Origin: an uncultured Oscillibacter sp.
Lineage (GTDB): Bacteria; Bacillota; Clostridia; Oscillospirales; Oscillospiraceae
Length of the DNA: 29,823 bases
NCBI GenBank assembly: GCA_910587875.1
Contig: CAJUOD010000026.1
Span: 1 to 29,823 of the forward strand
Reading direction: 5' to 3'
Shown: one piece after another, positions 28,517 to 29,823 of the stretch
How the letters are laid out: every line of letters starts with the position of its first letter
How positions within the stretch are numbered: the first letter of the stretch is position 1
Position numbers and translations under genes: made by a program
Notes under the pieces: model-generated
The model's database searches: none
Told to the model about the DNA's origin: nothing
The model's input: only the letters and a program-made list of their open reading frames with translations

Positions 28517-29823
28517 TCACCGCCGGATGTCTAGGGCCCGGCACACCTGGGCCAGGGTCAGGCGGTACACGCCATACATGAGGGCGCTCACCGCCGCGAT
28601 GACCAGCAGGACCATCAGCAGGCCCGCCGCCTCGCTGTAGGTGATGCCCGGGGGACTGCCGTTGAAGTACATGACCATGACGTAGAAGGCGTAAATCAGT
28701 CCCGTGCCCACCAGGGCGGGCACCAGGAAGACCCGCTTCACCTGTCCCCGGACGGAGCGGCGGAGGTAGGCGTTGGAGGCCCCCAGGTGCCGCAGGTCGT
28801 CGTAGACCTTCCGGTTCGTCAGGGCGATGGTCAGACACCGGGTGTAGGCAATCACAAAGACGGCGGCGAAGCACACCACGGCGATGAAAACGAACAGGAT
28901 CAGAAACACCGCCGCGGTCTTCACAAAGTCCGCCTTGTCCAGGACCCGGAACTCCGGCATGTACTGCCAGCCCAGCCGGAAGGCGGAGCTGTCCCGCTGG
29001 GCGTAGTCGATCTCGGAGAAGCCCGCCTCCTCCAGGTATCCCGGGTCCAGGAAGTAGAAGCCCTCCTTCGCGATATCCCGGTCTCGGACGACCGGGTCCC
29101 AGCTGTCGTACTGGGCCACGTCCTCGGTGGAGCGGTCCACGATTTCGTTGAACAGGGCCTTGGCGAAGTCGTAGGTCTCCCCGCAGTTTTCCACGTTGAA
29201 GCACACCTGGGTCTCCCGCCACTCCTCCGGGAGGCCCGCCCCCAAGCGGGCGAAGTCCTCGTCATTCATGACGTTGAGTCCGAAGAGACTGTCGTACCGC
29301 AGGGGCTCCAGGGCCGTCACGGGAAGCCGCTCCTTCGTCAGGTAGTTGGTCACGAGGCTTTTGCTGGGGTCGAAGAGCAGCTTGCTCCCCTCCGCATCGA
29401 TAACGCCCCGAATCTCGCCGCTGGCCAGGTCCACCCGCTCCCCCGTCAGGGCCTCGTAGCCGGAGGCGGAGAGGAACAGCTCGCTTTGCATAACCTCCTG
29501 GTATTCCTTCCGCCAGGTGACGCCCATGGGGCCCTCCTCCTCAATGCGGTCGTCGCCGTCCACCGCCAGCCGGACCATGGGGGCGGCGGCGAAGTCCGTG
29601 ACGGTGACGCCGTACTCCTCCGCCAGGGCCCGCACCTCCTCCTCCAGAGGGATGTCCTGGTCCGCCCGGAAATGGTAGACATAGTCCACGGGCCGGGCGT
29701 CATAGCCAATCATGGCCCCGGTGCCCATCGTGGGGGTGTAGAAACTGCCGAAATAGGCCCCCGCGATGAGCAGGGTCATCACCAGCATGTTCCGCACCGT
29801 CTGGCGGCCCTGGAAGCGCATCT
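28517..29823 (-). CDS. FtsX-like ABC transporter permease, C-terminal part (partial)
   Basis: The frame is open to the right window edge, so only the last 434 or so residues are seen; the Met at 29821 is probably internal. A hydrophobic segment near the edge (NMLVMTLLIAGAYFGSF) is followed by an extracytoplasmic region of about 285 residues and three membrane segments (TAAVFLILFVFIAVVCFAAVFVIAY; FLVPALVGTGLIYAFYVMVMYF; AAGLLMVLLVIAAVSALMYGVY). TNRKVYDDLRHLGASNAYLRRSV is the FtsX/MacB coupling region. The layout resembles BceB-like or two-domain FtsX permeases of peptide-response exporters. Its ATPase is expected to lie outside the window. Confidence 0.85.
   Translation of the reverse strand, partial: MRFQGRQTVRNMLVMTLLIAGAYFGSFYTPTMGTGAMIGYDARPVDYVYHFRADQDIPLEEEVRALAEEYGVTVTDFAAAPMVRLAVDGDDRIEEEGPMGVTWRKEYQEVMQSELFLSASGYEALTGERVDLASGEIRGVIDAEGSKLLFDPSKSLVTNYLTKERLPVTALEPLRYDSLFGLNVMNDEDFARLGAGLPEEWRETQVCFNVENCGETYDFAKALFNEIVDRSTEDVAQYDSWDPVVRDRDIAKEGFYFLDPGYLEEAGFSEIDYAQRDSSAFRLGWQYMPEFRVLDKADFVKTAAVFLILFVFIAVVCFAAVFVIAYTRCLTIALTNRKVYDDLRHLGASNAYLRRSVRGQVKRVFLVPALVGTGLIYAFYVMVMYFNGSPPGITYSEAAGLLMVLLVIAAVSALMYGVYRLTLAQVCRALDIRR

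Overview
The window looks like chromosomal DNA of a GC-rich, spore-forming Firmicute, most likely an Oscillospiraceae (Flavonifractor/Pseudoflavonifractor/Lawsonibacter-like) gut clostridium. The grounds are strong AAGGAGG ribosome binding sites, lipoprotein solute-binding proteins, YesM/YesN two-component proteins, a SpoIIID homologue, DUF3842, DUF975, RNHCP and an SLH-domain protein. The genus is inference. I see no tRNA, rRNA, CRISPR array, transposase or phage gene.

Layout. 11-4700 is a carbohydrate-uptake regulatory block. It holds a lipoprotein solute-binding protein gene (minus) interrupted by one in-frame TAG, a divergent AraC regulator, a second AraC regulator converging on and overlapping the first, and a small unknown protein. 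3943-7414 (minus) is a tightly overlapping cluster of solute-binding lipoprotein, sensor kinase and AraC-type response regulator. 7637-12623 (plus) is a divergent ABC importer: lipoprotein SBP, a single-chain two-domain permease, and an ATPase with an unusually large insertion. The two halves read as a ligand-sensing three-component system next to its probable target transporter. 12782-15719 holds pyrG (CTP synthase), a lipoprotein with perfect 15-bp repeats, and an RNHCP zinc-ribbon protein. 15787-16392 is a divergent XRE regulator and small unknown protein pair, followed by about 500 bp of non-coding palindromic repeats.

16888-19321 is a peptidase, ArsC/Spx-like, dihydrouridine synthase operon. 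19427-20239 is a DUF975 membrane protein. 20316-22302 is a convergent pair: a MocR-type regulator whose PLP lysine position is Gln, and an ECF S component. No terminator lies between these two; the nearest intrinsic terminators lie beyond the opposite gene, so each transcript may be antisense to the other. 22420-25044 (minus) is an aldo/keto reductase-ferredoxin, DUF3842, fused uridine-kinase-like operon. 25184-25784 is spoIIID plus an unknown gene behind a sigma-E-like promoter. 26008-28459 is an LCP cell-wall enzyme followed by an SLH/transglutaminase-like exported protein. 28517 to the window edge is the C-terminal part of an FtsX-type ABC permease.

The most unusual items are the three-component sensor with its insertion-bearing ATPase, the mutually antisense MocR/ECF-S pair with the missing PLP lysine, and the amber-interrupted SBP. 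Functions are assigned from protein motifs read by eye; no database search was run.
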